Assembly: GCA_015228815.1 (NCBI GenBank)
Contig: JADGCV010000020.1
Span: forward strand, 1 to 41,566
DNA: 41,566 nt
Origin: Magnetococcales bacterium
GTDB lineage: Bacteria; Pseudomonadota; Magnetococcia; Magnetococcales; UBA8363
Reading direction: 5' to 3'
Positions within the stretch are counted from its first letter, which is position 1. Each line of letters starts with the position of its first letter. The notes beneath the pieces were generated by a model. That model had not been told where the DNA came from. It did no database searches and worked only from the letters and a program-made list of their open reading frames with translations. Position numbers and translations under genes: made by a program. This document shows, one piece after another, positions 1 to 8,200 of this stretch.

Positions 1-64
1 AGATCGATTGTGGGTGAAAAATTCCCTGGATCCCGAAGTCGAAAAACTACGTATCCCAAAATAG
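1..64 (+). CDS. Possible 3' end of an upstream gene (partial)
   Basis: From base 2 a frame is open and reads DRLWVKNSLDPEVEKLRIPK before a TAG stop at 62-64. The composition (charged residues, a Pro-Glu-Val-Glu-Lys stretch) is protein-like, but the piece is too short to assign to a family. Frame 1 is also open for about 24 codons, so the coding frame is not certain. An AT-rich palindrome follows at once, which would fit a gene end. This is inference from 20 codons. Confidence 0.3.
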   Translation, partial: DRLWVKNSLDPEVEKLRIPK

Positions 65-71
65 GTGCGGT

Positions 72-106
72 TTAAATAAAAAACTTCATTTTTTCTTTTT
101 ATTTAA
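72..106. repeat. AT-rich inverted repeat, possible terminator
   Basis: TTAAATAAAAA (72-82) is repeated exactly as its reverse complement at 96-106, with a 13-nt loop. The stem is pure A/T, so it would be weak as an intrinsic terminator. It sits directly after the putative end of the upstream gene. The rest of 107-305 is AT-rich and shows no gene. Two near-identical short words, GGTGCGGTTTAA (64-75) and GGTGCGGCTTAA (229-240), bracket this AT-rich stretch. Confidence 0.35.
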
Positions 107-305
107 GTTCAAGAGCAAATTCAAAAACGGAGAATGAAGCTTTTTGTTTATAGTCAAAACCTTGAGAGGAAAAGTCCCCCAAACCCCTTTTTTCTTTCGA
201 TAATTTTATAACTATGTATTTCAAGCTGGGTGCGGCTTAATGTAGGGGGGGGAGGAAGAGCTGAACGGTTATCAGCCCGAAGCGACTGAAATACAGAGAT
301 GAATC

Positions 306-620
306 ATGCCAATTGATGCTGATCGGTTTCCCATGTCATCCATCAGGGCTTTCTGTGAACGCTGGAAGATCACGGAATTTTCCCTGTTCGGTTCTGTGCT
401 GCGGAAGGAATTTTCGGGCAGCAGCGACGTCGATATTTTGGTCTCCTTTGCAGACGATACCCATTGGACCCTCTTTGACTTTGCCGACATGCGGGATGAG
501 TTGAAGGGGATGTTCGGACGAGAAGTGGATCTGGTAAGCCGCAGGGGGATTGAATCCAGTCGGAATTTTCACCGCCGTCAAGCCATCCTGGAGTCCGCAG
601 AGCGCGTCTATGGATCGTGA
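306..620 (+). CDS. mntA: MntA-type nucleotidyltransferase antitoxin
   Basis: This 104-residue protein is a minimal nucleotidyltransferase (MNT). The family motif GSx10DxD is visible as GSVLRKEFSGSSDVD, with the two metal-binding aspartates at its end, followed by a second acidic strand (REVDLVS). In characterised MntA/HepT pairs, MntA adds AMP units to a tyrosine of the HEPN toxin and so silences it. That is family knowledge, and the partner here has the matching target motif. The gene overlaps the HEPN gene by 11 bases (610-620), so the two are almost certainly co-translated. A weak GA-rich ribosome site lies just before the ATG. The assignment to an MNT/HEPN pair is firm; toxin activity is untested. 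Confidence 0.88.
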   Translation: MPIDADRFPMSSIRAFCERWKITEFSLFGSVLRKEFSGSSDVDILVSFADDTHWTLFDFADMRDELKGMFGREVDLVSRRGIESSRNFHRRQAILESAERVYGS

Positions 621-963
621 TACGGGCTACCTGATCGACATGCTGACCTCCGCGAAGCTGGCCGTTGAATATTTGGAAGGAACCGACAAGGCGGGTTTCG
701 TCACAGATGTGCGCACGCAGGATGCGATAGTACGGCGACTGGAGATTATCGGAGAGGCATCCAGGCGATTAACTGAGCAGGGCCGTGCCTCATTGCCAGA
801 GTTACCCTGGCGTGCCATGGTGTCCATGCGGAATTTAATGATCCATGAATACGATAGTGTGGACTACGCCCTGGTGTGGGAGACGGTCAAACAGGATCTT
901 CCGTCGTTGATCCAACTTTTGGAAAGAAGACTTGGAAAGGGAACAACCCAGCGCGCCCTGTGA
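610..963 (+). CDS. hepT: HepT-type HEPN toxin (DUF86 family)
   Basis: This 117-residue, mostly helical protein carries the HEPN motif Rx4HxY as RNLMIHEY near residue 77. In family members the Arg and His form the RNase site, and the Tyr is AMPylated by the partner MNT protein. Here all three residues are present, so the toxin looks intact. I chose the ATG at 610, which overlaps the end of mntA. An earlier in-frame start at 550 would lie wholly inside mntA and adds 20 residues with no family resemblance. The stop at 961-963 is followed immediately by a patch of short repeats, which suggests the pair sits at an insertion-prone site. Confidence 0.87.
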   Translation: MDRDTGYLIDMLTSAKLAVEYLEGTDKAGFVTDVRTQDAIVRRLEIIGEASRRLTEQGRASLPELPWRAMVSMRNLMIHEYDSVDYALVWETVKQDLPSLIQLLERRLGKGTTQRAL

Positions 964-970
964 GGAGGGA

Positions 971-1227
971 AATGCAAGACCTGACCCCATTCTGTCACAA
1001 TTCAAGACATGATCCCATTCTGCATTCATTCTGACATTCTGTCGCAATGCAAGACCTGACCCCATCCTGTGACCGCAAATCGACCTGGTTCGAACCCGAA
1101 TTGCGCGATGGCCTCGTGATCCAGCCTGTTTGAGCCGCGCCGCGACATCCCCAACCTCCAGGCTTTTCTGTTCTGCGGCGGTTCGTGTACCTTTATCATT
1201 GTCAAAATAAGGGTCAAGTCTTGCATT
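971..1227. repeat. Short-repeat patch built on AATGCAAGACCTGACCCCAT
   Basis: Two near-perfect direct copies of AATGCAAGACCTGACCCCAT lie at 971-990 and 1046-1065. A diverged copy (TTCAAGACATGATCCCAT) is at 1001-1018, and an inverted copy (GGGTCAAGTCTTGCATT) is at 1211-1227. The outer copies therefore form an inverted pair around about 220 bases of decayed sequence. A weaker echo (GCAATCTGACCCAA) lies just before the next gene. No transposase is present, so these are taken as non-autonomous repeat units of unknown origin. Confidence 0.6.
1132..1206 (-). pseudogene. Remnant of a PIN-like toxin gene
   Basis: On the minus strand this segment still reads FDNDKGTRTAAEQKSLEVGDV. It matches ISNDKGARTAAEQKRLEVGDV in the intact PIN-like gene about 0.9 kb downstream. 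At the DNA level, bases 1144-1201 match 2008-2065 at 51 of 58 positions without gaps, by hand alignment. Similarity stops on both sides, and the flanks are repeat units. The remnant keeps only the last catalytic Asp region and cannot encode a working domain. Confidence 0.7.
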
Positions 1228-1296
1228 ACGGCATTCAAGACGGCACAATGTCCGGGCAGACGGGCAATAGAACGTTTCGAAAGGCAATCTGACCCA

Positions 1297-1710
1297 ATGA
1301 AAAATAATAAATACTCCATAAATTTATTGATTACCACTCGCAGGAAATGTACCTTAATATTAATAACCATTTTTATTTTCTTTCTGCCAATAAATTGTTT
1401 CTCTTTTGATTATATTTGTGAATCAAACAATATCGTTCTTGATGAATTGGGAATTAAATTAATTTCAAATAATTATGGGTACTGTACCATATCAGGAATT
1501 ATAAAAGTGATCAACTGCACCAAGGATATGAAAACTCTTACAATACGAATTGATGGCCTTGACTCCTCTGGATATAATATTGAACATTTCTATGTTCGCG
1601 GGAAAATTGGCCCCCTGAGGTGGGAAAAACTATCGGAACAGAGTGGTATTGATTGCAAATATCTTAATAAAATAAAAACATGGAAGGGCACCATATCATA
1701 CTTTGACTGA
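1297..1710 (+). CDS. AT-rich hypothetical exported protein
   Basis: The 137-residue product starts with a basic stretch and a hydrophobic segment at about residues 19-36 (LILITIFIFFLPINCFS), which reads as a signal peptide or membrane anchor. The remainder is beta-rich with four cysteines. The stretch around residues 62-95 (TISGIIKVINC, then TLTIRIDGLDSSGYNI) resembles the pattern of small FxLYD-like beta-sandwich domains, but this is a guess. Base composition is strikingly AT-rich and uses AAT, ATA and TTA codons freely, unlike the GC-rich neighbours, so recent acquisition is likely. The ribosome site is poor. I do not recognise the protein; it could be an unexpressed import. Confidence 0.5.
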   Translation: MKNNKYSINLLITTRRKCTLILITIFIFFLPINCFSFDYICESNNIVLDELGIKLISNNYGYCTISGIIKVINCTKDMKTLTIRIDGLDSSGYNIEHFYVRGKIGPLRWEKLSEQSGIDCKYLNKIKTWKGTISYFD

Positions 1711-1797
1711 AAGATATTTCATGTTTCGTCTGATGTACTAAATGCGGCAGGAGACGTCGTCATCAAAGACTTGATAGAGGCAGATCGAGTCGTAAGG

Positions 1798-2385
1798 TTA
1801 TCCCGTTTGCACATCACTTGGCAGGCCCGAAGAGTCGCACCGCTTCAAACGAGGATGGGAATTCCTGATCTGAAATAGCGCATCGAAATTAGTATAGTCC
1901 CTCGGACGACAGAAAGCGTTTGGGTGGTCGTCCCAGGAACAGGTCAACCGTCGTCCTTCTTCCCGAGTCACAGCACCGAAGCGCACAAGGCACACGAGAA
2001 GATCCAGGACATCCCCAACTTCCAGGCGTTTCTGTTCCGCAGCGGTTCGGGCGCCTTTATCATTGGAAATAAATGCGGGTCTTTGACCTTTGGGCTGCCC
2101 CGTGATCCAGGCAATCGCCTCGGCCTCGCCCTTATGCACACCATTTTGGATCAAACGTCGATATTCCTTGTATTCGTCTGTCCCTGCGAAAACCTGGACG
2201 ATTGTCAGACAACCGTTTTCCACCAACGACGTTATTTCCTTGGCGACATCTCTCAATTCATGATGCGCAATATAACTCGTCATCATTACCGACAGCGCAT
2301 CCGTGCGGCACAGAAGTTCCAGGATGGAAAGATTCCGCAAACAATGGAAAACATCCGAATCGAGGAGGATACCCAGGCCATTCAT
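1798..2385 (-). CDS. PIN-like nuclease, putative toxin
   Basis: This 195-residue protein shows the spaced acidic residues of PIN-like nucleases: Asp9/Asp11 in the first strand (LLDSDVF), Glu87 in KGEAEAIAW, and Asp109 in ISNDKGAR. A C-terminal helix (DLLVCLVRFGAVTREEG) resembles the end of DUF3368-type domains. PIN proteins of this kind are usually metal-dependent RNases acting as toxins. The ATG overlaps the stop of the upstream Xre-ImmA/IrrE gene by four bases (ATGA, 2382-2385), so translation is coupled and the two form one unit. The last 45 residues extend beyond the PIN core and are not recognised. A partial copy lies upstream at 1132-1206. Confidence 0.75.
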   Translation of the reverse strand: MNGLGILLDSDVFHCLRNLSILELLCRTDALSVMMTSYIAHHELRDVAKEITSLVENGCLTIVQVFAGTDEYKEYRRLIQNGVHKGEAEAIAWITGQPKGQRPAFISNDKGARTAAEQKRLEVGDVLDLLVCLVRFGAVTREEGRRLTCSWDDHPNAFCRPRDYTNFDALFQIRNSHPRLKRCDSSGLPSDVQTG

Positions 2386-3551
2386 GCGTGATCCGGCAAC
2401 ATCGGGGGGTCTGTGTCGAAAAAGTCCAAGACCATTTCCAATGCCGCACTCGGAGGCACACCCAACATCTCGGCAAAGAAATCCCTTTGAATATGACGCT
2501 CCGCGTACAGATAGGCCGCATGCCGAGCAACAAACGTGCGGCGTTCCACCGAAACCTCGGGAAGCGGGAAATCGGCAACACCTGCCGGGGCCTCACAGTC
2601 CTGCCAGCATTGATCAATACCAACGCGCAAACCTGGCACTGGTCGAACTGGAATGGTTCTGCCACAAGTATGCGATAGATAATTTCTCGCCGCACTATAC
2701 GGCAAACCAAATTCCTTGATCAGATATTCGGCAGTTTTTTCAGCATCATTGCTTTTGTCAAGGTGACGTTGAACCACCGATTCCGGACACAAAAGACGAA
2801 TGGCGAATGCATTGGCGCGTTGTTCAATCTCCTTCTTCCGGTCGGAAAGATACCCGGATAGCGTCGCCAGAGGATCAGGACGGCGCCAATCGATCCAATA
2901 GTGACAAAGTTCATGAGCCAAACTCACGCGCCTGGCAGTCGGATTGGTGTTTTTTCCATCCATATTGAGCGCCAGGACCGCCCCTTCCTGAGAATTGGCA
3001 AAGGTTAATCCGGCAGGCCCATCCGCACCCAATTTGCAGTACAACAATGTGACAGTGATAACATCCAGTGCCAAATCACGAACAGACGGTAAAGGTTCTT
3101 CCCCAAGACAAAAATATGTTCTGAATGCCTGCGCCAATTCACGCCCTTGCTGCCAGGGCGGAGAATTGTTGTTGATTACGGGCAAGGGAGGCAGATCCGC
3201 TCCAGGCCGGACCCGGTCACCATCCGCGGGAACCATCGACCGAAGCCGGGCCAAATCTTTTGCCGCATTGTGAATCTTGACGATGCCATGACGAATATGC
3301 TCATTCCATTCCTGGAATTCATTGTTTCGTGCCAAAAGATGAACGCCATCTTGCGGCAAAACGCGGATTGGATCTTCGGCAAGAACCTCCGGGGAAATAC
3401 CATACACCAACGCCATCGATTCGATCTCTGCAATATCCGGCGCTTCTCCATTCTCGATGCGTTCAAGCCGATCCAGGGGAATCCCCGTGTACCGGTGAAC
3501 CGTTTCCAGACGAAATCCAAGGATGGTTTGGCGAAGCTCTTTCAGGTTCAT
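2382..3551 (-). CDS. Xre-family regulator fused to ImmA/IrrE metallopeptidase
   Basis: The 389-residue protein has an N-terminal helix-turn-helix region (about 1-60). It continues with a linker and then an ImmA/IrrE (COG2856) zinc-peptidase domain. The zinc motif HELCH is at 213-217, and a downstream Glu in EIEQRANAFAIRLLCP lies near 241-243. Relatives either cleave a partner repressor or act as the antitoxin half of toxin-antitoxin pairs. Here the gene overlaps a PIN-like nuclease by ATGA, so an antitoxin or regulator role is the simplest reading. The last 100 residues form an extra C-terminal region (from about 290) common in long members. The N-terminal HTH is a little degenerate, and direct DNA binding is inferred. 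Confidence 0.8.
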   Translation of the reverse strand: MNLKELRQTILGFRLETVHRYTGIPLDRLERIENGEAPDIAEIESMALVYGISPEVLAEDPIRVLPQDGVHLLARNNEFQEWNEHIRHGIVKIHNAAKDLARLRSMVPADGDRVRPGADLPPLPVINNNSPPWQQGRELAQAFRTYFCLGEEPLPSVRDLALDVITVTLLYCKLGADGPAGLTFANSQEGAVLALNMDGKNTNPTARRVSLAHELCHYWIDWRRPDPLATLSGYLSDRKKEIEQRANAFAIRLLCPESVVQRHLDKSNDAEKTAEYLIKEFGLPYSAARNYLSHTCGRTIPVRPVPGLRVGIDQCWQDCEAPAGVADFPLPEVSVERRTFVARHAAYLYAERHIQRDFFAEMLGVPPSAALEMVLDFFDTDPPMLPDHA

Positions 3552-3596
3552 TTTTCATTTTGTCCCGAAACTGGAAGGGATACCAAACGGATTGAA

Positions 3597-3839
3597 TCAA
3601 TGCGCAGGGAACATCTTGAGAATGGCGATAATAAACATTGCCTGTCCAGCGGCGATGCCGAACATCCACTTGATGGTCTCGGCTTTGAGTTCAGCAATAT
3701 CTCTCTTGGTAGCCAACTCCTTGAGAAGAGAGGCTTCGACATGATCCAGGAGGTCCGTCTGGGCTTCGGCCAAAGCCTCGGCCTGTTTTTCATCAAAACC
3801 GAAGGTTTTAAGCGTCTTGACATATTTACAGGAAAGCAT
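3597..3839 (-). CDS. Small DUF1640/CCDC90-like coiled-coil membrane protein
   Basis: This 80-residue protein has the characteristic start of DUF1640 family proteins (YVKTLKTFGFDEKQAEALAEAQ). A coiled coil (residues 20-58, with ELATKRDIAELKAE) and a single C-terminal transmembrane segment (about 59-77) follow. Bacterial members are short and functionally uncharacterised; the eukaryotic relatives sit in the inner mitochondrial membrane. The gene begins 15 bases after the metzincin gene and ends 45 bases before the Xre-ImmA gene, all on the same strand. Many accessory regions carry such genes next to toxin-antitoxin modules, but no role can be assigned from sequence. Confidence 0.75.
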   Translation of the reverse strand: MLSCKYVKTLKTFGFDEKQAEALAEAQTDLLDHVEASLLKELATKRDIAELKAETIKWMFGIAAGQAMFIIAILKMFPAH

Positions 3840-3854
3840 ACCACACCACCCTGC

Positions 3855-5183
3855 CTATCGAGCAACAGGAGCGTATCGTAGAACCGTTCTTTGATCCGGC
3901 GTCAATACCTCCTGCGCCGACCGCACCCCGCCCCACGAGGTAAACGGCGTCCAAAACATCAGATTATCCGCCCCGGCCCCGGCACATTCTTCCAATTCCA
4001 GGGTTCCCGAGGCATTGACGTCCATGAAAGGGAGACATTCGGGCGTATCGTCCAGAGGATCCTGGGGGGTGCCGGTCGATTCACTGGTATGAAACAACCC
4101 CAGAAAATGCCCCATCTCATGAGCCGCCGTCTCCCCGAGAAAATCGGTATCCACCCGCCCCGCGACTCGATGCGGCGCCAGGCCGATCAGGATACCGTTG
4201 AAGCCACCCGTCATCCCCATCGAACCGGGAATGGCGGCAGCAATGCCCAGAGCGCCATAATCGGTAAAATCATCGACGAAAAAAATGTTGATCGCATCGA
4301 CAGCCCCACGCGAAACCAGTTCCGCCGTCACCGGATGGGTAAAATCAAGATCAAGCACCTCGAACCGGGGATCGTCGATCACCGTCATGGCACGCAGTTC
4401 GACGATCAGGTCATTCTTTGCATAAATGGCCACAAGGTTCGCCAACGCCTTTTCAATGTCGTCCGTGGCGCCCCGCGTTCCCCGGACCCAATAGGGGGCA
4501 ACGATCAGACGGGTATCCGCTCCCGGAGTCGCACCCGAACGCATGGTAACCGACACGGTGAAATTGTCCGGATTGGCCATGGCGCTTTGAAGACGAAAGC
4601 TCCAGACAGAATCCACACCGATCATGGAAGGGGTGCGGGGGATGAGCACGGGACAATAGTAGGTCACGCACGGTTGCTGGGAGAGATCCAGCGTTTCCCC
4701 TCTGGAATTGGTCACCGACTGGAACGAAACCGCACCCTCTCCGACACTGGTTCCGCTCAGATGGAGAAGCAAGGAAACCGGAGCCAATGAATCGCTCCGG
4801 GCATTGGTCCGTGACCCTGCCAGGGCCGCCACCGCGGAACCGTCGAAAGTCATCACCGACGAAAGATAATTCGTTCCCTCCCTGGAAAAGGAAATGTCGC
4901 TGTTGCCTCCCAGGGATACCGCAACGATCCCCGGTCCCACGGTGGTTGCAACCATGTTGCCGCTGCGCGCGGTCGTCGTGGAAGACGCCGTGGATCCGCT
5001 CGTGGCACTGGTAATGCTCGTGCTTGTGGTTGCGGAGGTCGATGATCCCGATGACCCGGATCCCTCCGCCCCCCCGCCACCACATCCGCCCAAAATCATC
5101 AAGCCCATCGCCAACAGGCCGCCGATCAGCAAACGCCCGGATTTGCACTCCACCCGGCCAGACCCGTCCCATGCACCCGGCAT
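3855..5183 (-). CDS. Secreted lipoprotein metzincin, M43 (pappalysin)-like
   Basis: A signal peptide ends in a lipobox (LMILGGC), so the mature protein should be a lipoprotein. A Gly/Ser/Thr-rich linker of about 40 residues follows. Near the C-terminus lies the full metzincin zinc motif HEMGHFLGLFH, about 85 residues from the end, followed by DDTPEC, as in M43 peptidases, and a Met-turn candidate NLMFW. Between them, DVNASGTLELEEC resembles a calcium-binding loop. I chose the ATG at 5183, preceded by AAAGGGGTGG; a GTG at 5192 is also possible. The protein is likely anchored in an envelope membrane and acts on extracellular or periplasmic proteins; the substrate is unknown. It lies downstream of the giant lipoprotein gene and may share its transcript. 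Confidence 0.8.
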   Translation of the reverse strand: MPGAWDGSGRVECKSGRLLIGGLLAMGLMILGGCGGGGAEGSGSSGSSTSATTSTSITSATSGSTASSTTTARSGNMVATTVGPGIVAVSLGGNSDISFSREGTNYLSSVMTFDGSAVAALAGSRTNARSDSLAPVSLLLHLSGTSVGEGAVSFQSVTNSRGETLDLSQQPCVTYYCPVLIPRTPSMIGVDSVWSFRLQSAMANPDNFTVSVTMRSGATPGADTRLIVAPYWVRGTRGATDDIEKALANLVAIYAKNDLIVELRAMTVIDDPRFEVLDLDFTHPVTAELVSRGAVDAINIFFVDDFTDYGALGIAAAIPGSMGMTGGFNGILIGLAPHRVAGRVDTDFLGETAAHEMGHFLGLFHTSESTGTPQDPLDDTPECLPFMDVNASGTLELEECAGAGADNLMFWTPFTSWGGVRSAQEVLTPDQRTVLRYAPVAR

Positions 5184-5262
5184 CCATCCCACCCCTTTGT
5201 CCTATTGAAACAAGGACTCCCGCCCAGACACGTTGCCGGACGGGAATCCCCACGCCAATCGA

Positions 5263-8200
5263 CTACCGCGCCTGCAACATGCCATTGATCACGGCAGGGG
5301 CCTCGGGAAGACCGGTCAGAGCGCCCGGATCACCCAGCCGGGTCGCCGGATCAACCTCTCCCATCCAGGACACGGTCGCCGGAAAGACCTGTTTCTCGAT
5401 GGAAAGCGCTGTACAGCCGGCATCGTCCTTGAGCATCCGTTCTTCCAGGTCCAAGGCCTTGACAAGATAGGTATTTCCATCCTTGTCCGCAACCACCGCC
5501 CCGGTATCGATGGAAAAGTCGGGTACCCACCGCGACTCCGGACCACAGGTGATCTCCTCATCACTGCCAAACCCGACACAACGCCCCGGAATCCCCTGCA
5601 AATTGCCCGCTCCCTCATAGTTTAGACTGTATTTGGCAGTGCTGTCGGCACTCCAGGAATGGCTGTAGCTCACGACCAATGGCGGATCGAATTTCAGGAA
5701 ATTGCCGCTGGAATCCTTGAGCGCCGCATATTTGTTCCAATCGTTCGGGCCGGTTTCCCAGGTGTAAAAGACATCCAGACGGTCCCAGGCCTGCCAGGGA
5801 CAAATGAAATTCTTGTCCCAATCACATTTGATGGCATCAAGGTTGGTACTGGTGTTTTCAAACAGGGGACCGCTGTGAATCCCGAACTGATACATCGCAT
5901 TATTCGTCGAGCCCACGACACTTGCGCCATTGTATTTCAATTCCATGGCGGTCTTGTCGAAGGTAAACGTATAGAACTTTTGACTGAGATCGGTCGTGGT
6001 CCCTTCACCGCCCATTTCCTTGTTGTCAAGAAAGGGACTGGAAGCATCGGTGGCGGAGATTTTTTCAGGGTTGGGACAGGACTCACCACACAAAAGACTC
6101 GAAGGTACCGCATCGAACGAGGCAGTCCCCGGTTGGATCATCTCCTCACGATTGAAAATGACAGAGGTGGTGTCGGCGGCGGAACAGGACCAGGTATCGC
6201 CAGAGGTATCGTTGATGATCGCCTGTTCCTTGATCCGTGCGGCATCGGCATTGTTGGCGGCGTATAATGTCTCCACTTCCTGCCATTGACTCTGTTTCGA
6301 ATTGACGCAACCATCCAGCTTGACCCGGACATTGCCGCCAAGGGCCTCGCCCCAGAACTGCAAACCATCCCAGGGCAGGGTGGTCAGTTCCATCGGTTGT
6401 TCCGGTGTCAGTTTTTCAAAAAACCAGTTGGTTTGATTGAGTTTTGCCTTCTTGATGAACTGGGTCCCATTCCATTCGACCGTGTATTCGGTACGCATCC
6501 CGGTCGTCTTGTTTTCCTCGCTGTATTGCAACGGAATATTTTTTATGTCCGCCAGGGTCTGCGCCACCTTGGTATGGCGAATCAGTTTGCCGCCGGCGCG
6601 GAACAGGGTATAAGGCGATTCCTGAACGCCCGTGCGTTCGAACACCTGTTTGGTGACCGAGGCCCCGTTGGCAATCGCCACATCGCCGGGAAACCACGGG
6701 CCATGATAACCAACCCATCCGTGCCATTCCTTGCCGCTGGCATCGGTATAGCTGATGGGGAACCCTGAATTGACTTCGACATGATCGCCCGGCGCCCAGG
6801 TCGTGGTCGCTCCGACGGGCGGGGGGGAAAGATGATAGAGACCATAGCTCCAGACATCGACCTTGTAGGCATTGCGGGACAGACACGCCCTTTCGGCCCC
6901 CGAATCATCCTGGCGCAAAAACCAGTTTTCATCAAACGCAAAGTGAAAAACCTGATTCTTCAAGGTCATCTTCTGCGCCGATTCATCCCACTGCGGTTCG
7001 GTAAAATCGACACTCCCCGTTCCCCCCTTGCCATCGGCGGAACGGACAAGGATCACCTTTTCGGTAACCGTATCCTCATGGTGCTTGTATTGGTCCATGA
7101 ATGTCACCTTGACGCGGTTGTCCGCCGTCTCTTCGACATCCATGGATCCCCGCGTCGTCTCCACCAGGGTCGGCCTGCCATCGTCCCCCTTGGCGACCCC
7201 CTTGAAATCCATGTTAAATACGCCATAGGGATTGGTCGCGCTCGCCCCCTTGTCGATTTGGGTGTAGGCATAAATCAAATCCCCGTTTCCATCCGGTTCC
7301 TCGTCCCCGCCATCGCCATCGTCCACCCACACCTTGACAATCTGCGGCACCTCGTCACTGTCACGTTGGGAATCGACAATCCAGGTTTCAAATTCCGGAG
7401 CGCCCGCCCCGGAGGATTGATTCTGGGCCCCCTTGCCCGCCTTGGAGGCATCCTTTTTGTCAGCACTGCATTTGGACAAGTCCAACTGGGACTTGTAAGG
7501 CCCCAGATTGAGCATCCTGTCATAACGGGTCTGACCGATGGAACACAAAATTTCGTTCACCGTCTTGAGCGCCTCGCCCGAGCGCTCGCTGACGAACACA
7601 TTGGGCTCATCCATGTAGAAATCGGAAACCGGACTGATCGCTTCCATCTCGGTGGCACTGGCCGTCCGCAGGGCGCGATTCCACGGCGCCGACCGCGTGG
7701 TCGTCCCCTTGGCGGAGGCACCCTTGGATTTGGTATCAACGACACTCACCTTGTTGCCCAAGGTCAGGGCATGGGCCAGTTTCTTCTTGAGCGAAGGATC
7801 GGTGAAATCAACCGATCCCGAACTTATTTTGCTGGTGTCGATGACCGCCTTGGTCACATCGAGCGTCGCCACGCTGCCACTGAGAAGGGTGGCTTTCTTT
7901 TCACCCTCGGCGACAAGTTTAAGTTTGTCGATCACCTGATAGCCCCCGGCGGCGTTGACGGAAATCTGAACGCCATCGAATACCTTGTCCAATCCCTTGC
8001 CCTGCTCGATCTTCGCCGCGAAGGGATCGACCTGGGCGCCGGAATATCCCTGGTCCTCCATCGTCTTGAGAAAGGTTCCCTTGAATTCGTTCACCTTGGC
8101 TTCGAGTTCGGCAGGCGTATCGATTTTGGCAACCTTCTCGGCAACCGCGGAACTTCCCAGATTGCTGAAAACAGCCGCGGGATCCCCCCCGATGGCGTTG

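Noticed and set aside
550-609. Longer N-terminus for the HEPN protein
   Set aside because: It would lie inside mntA in another frame and adds residues unlike the family; the ATG at 610 gives the normal length.
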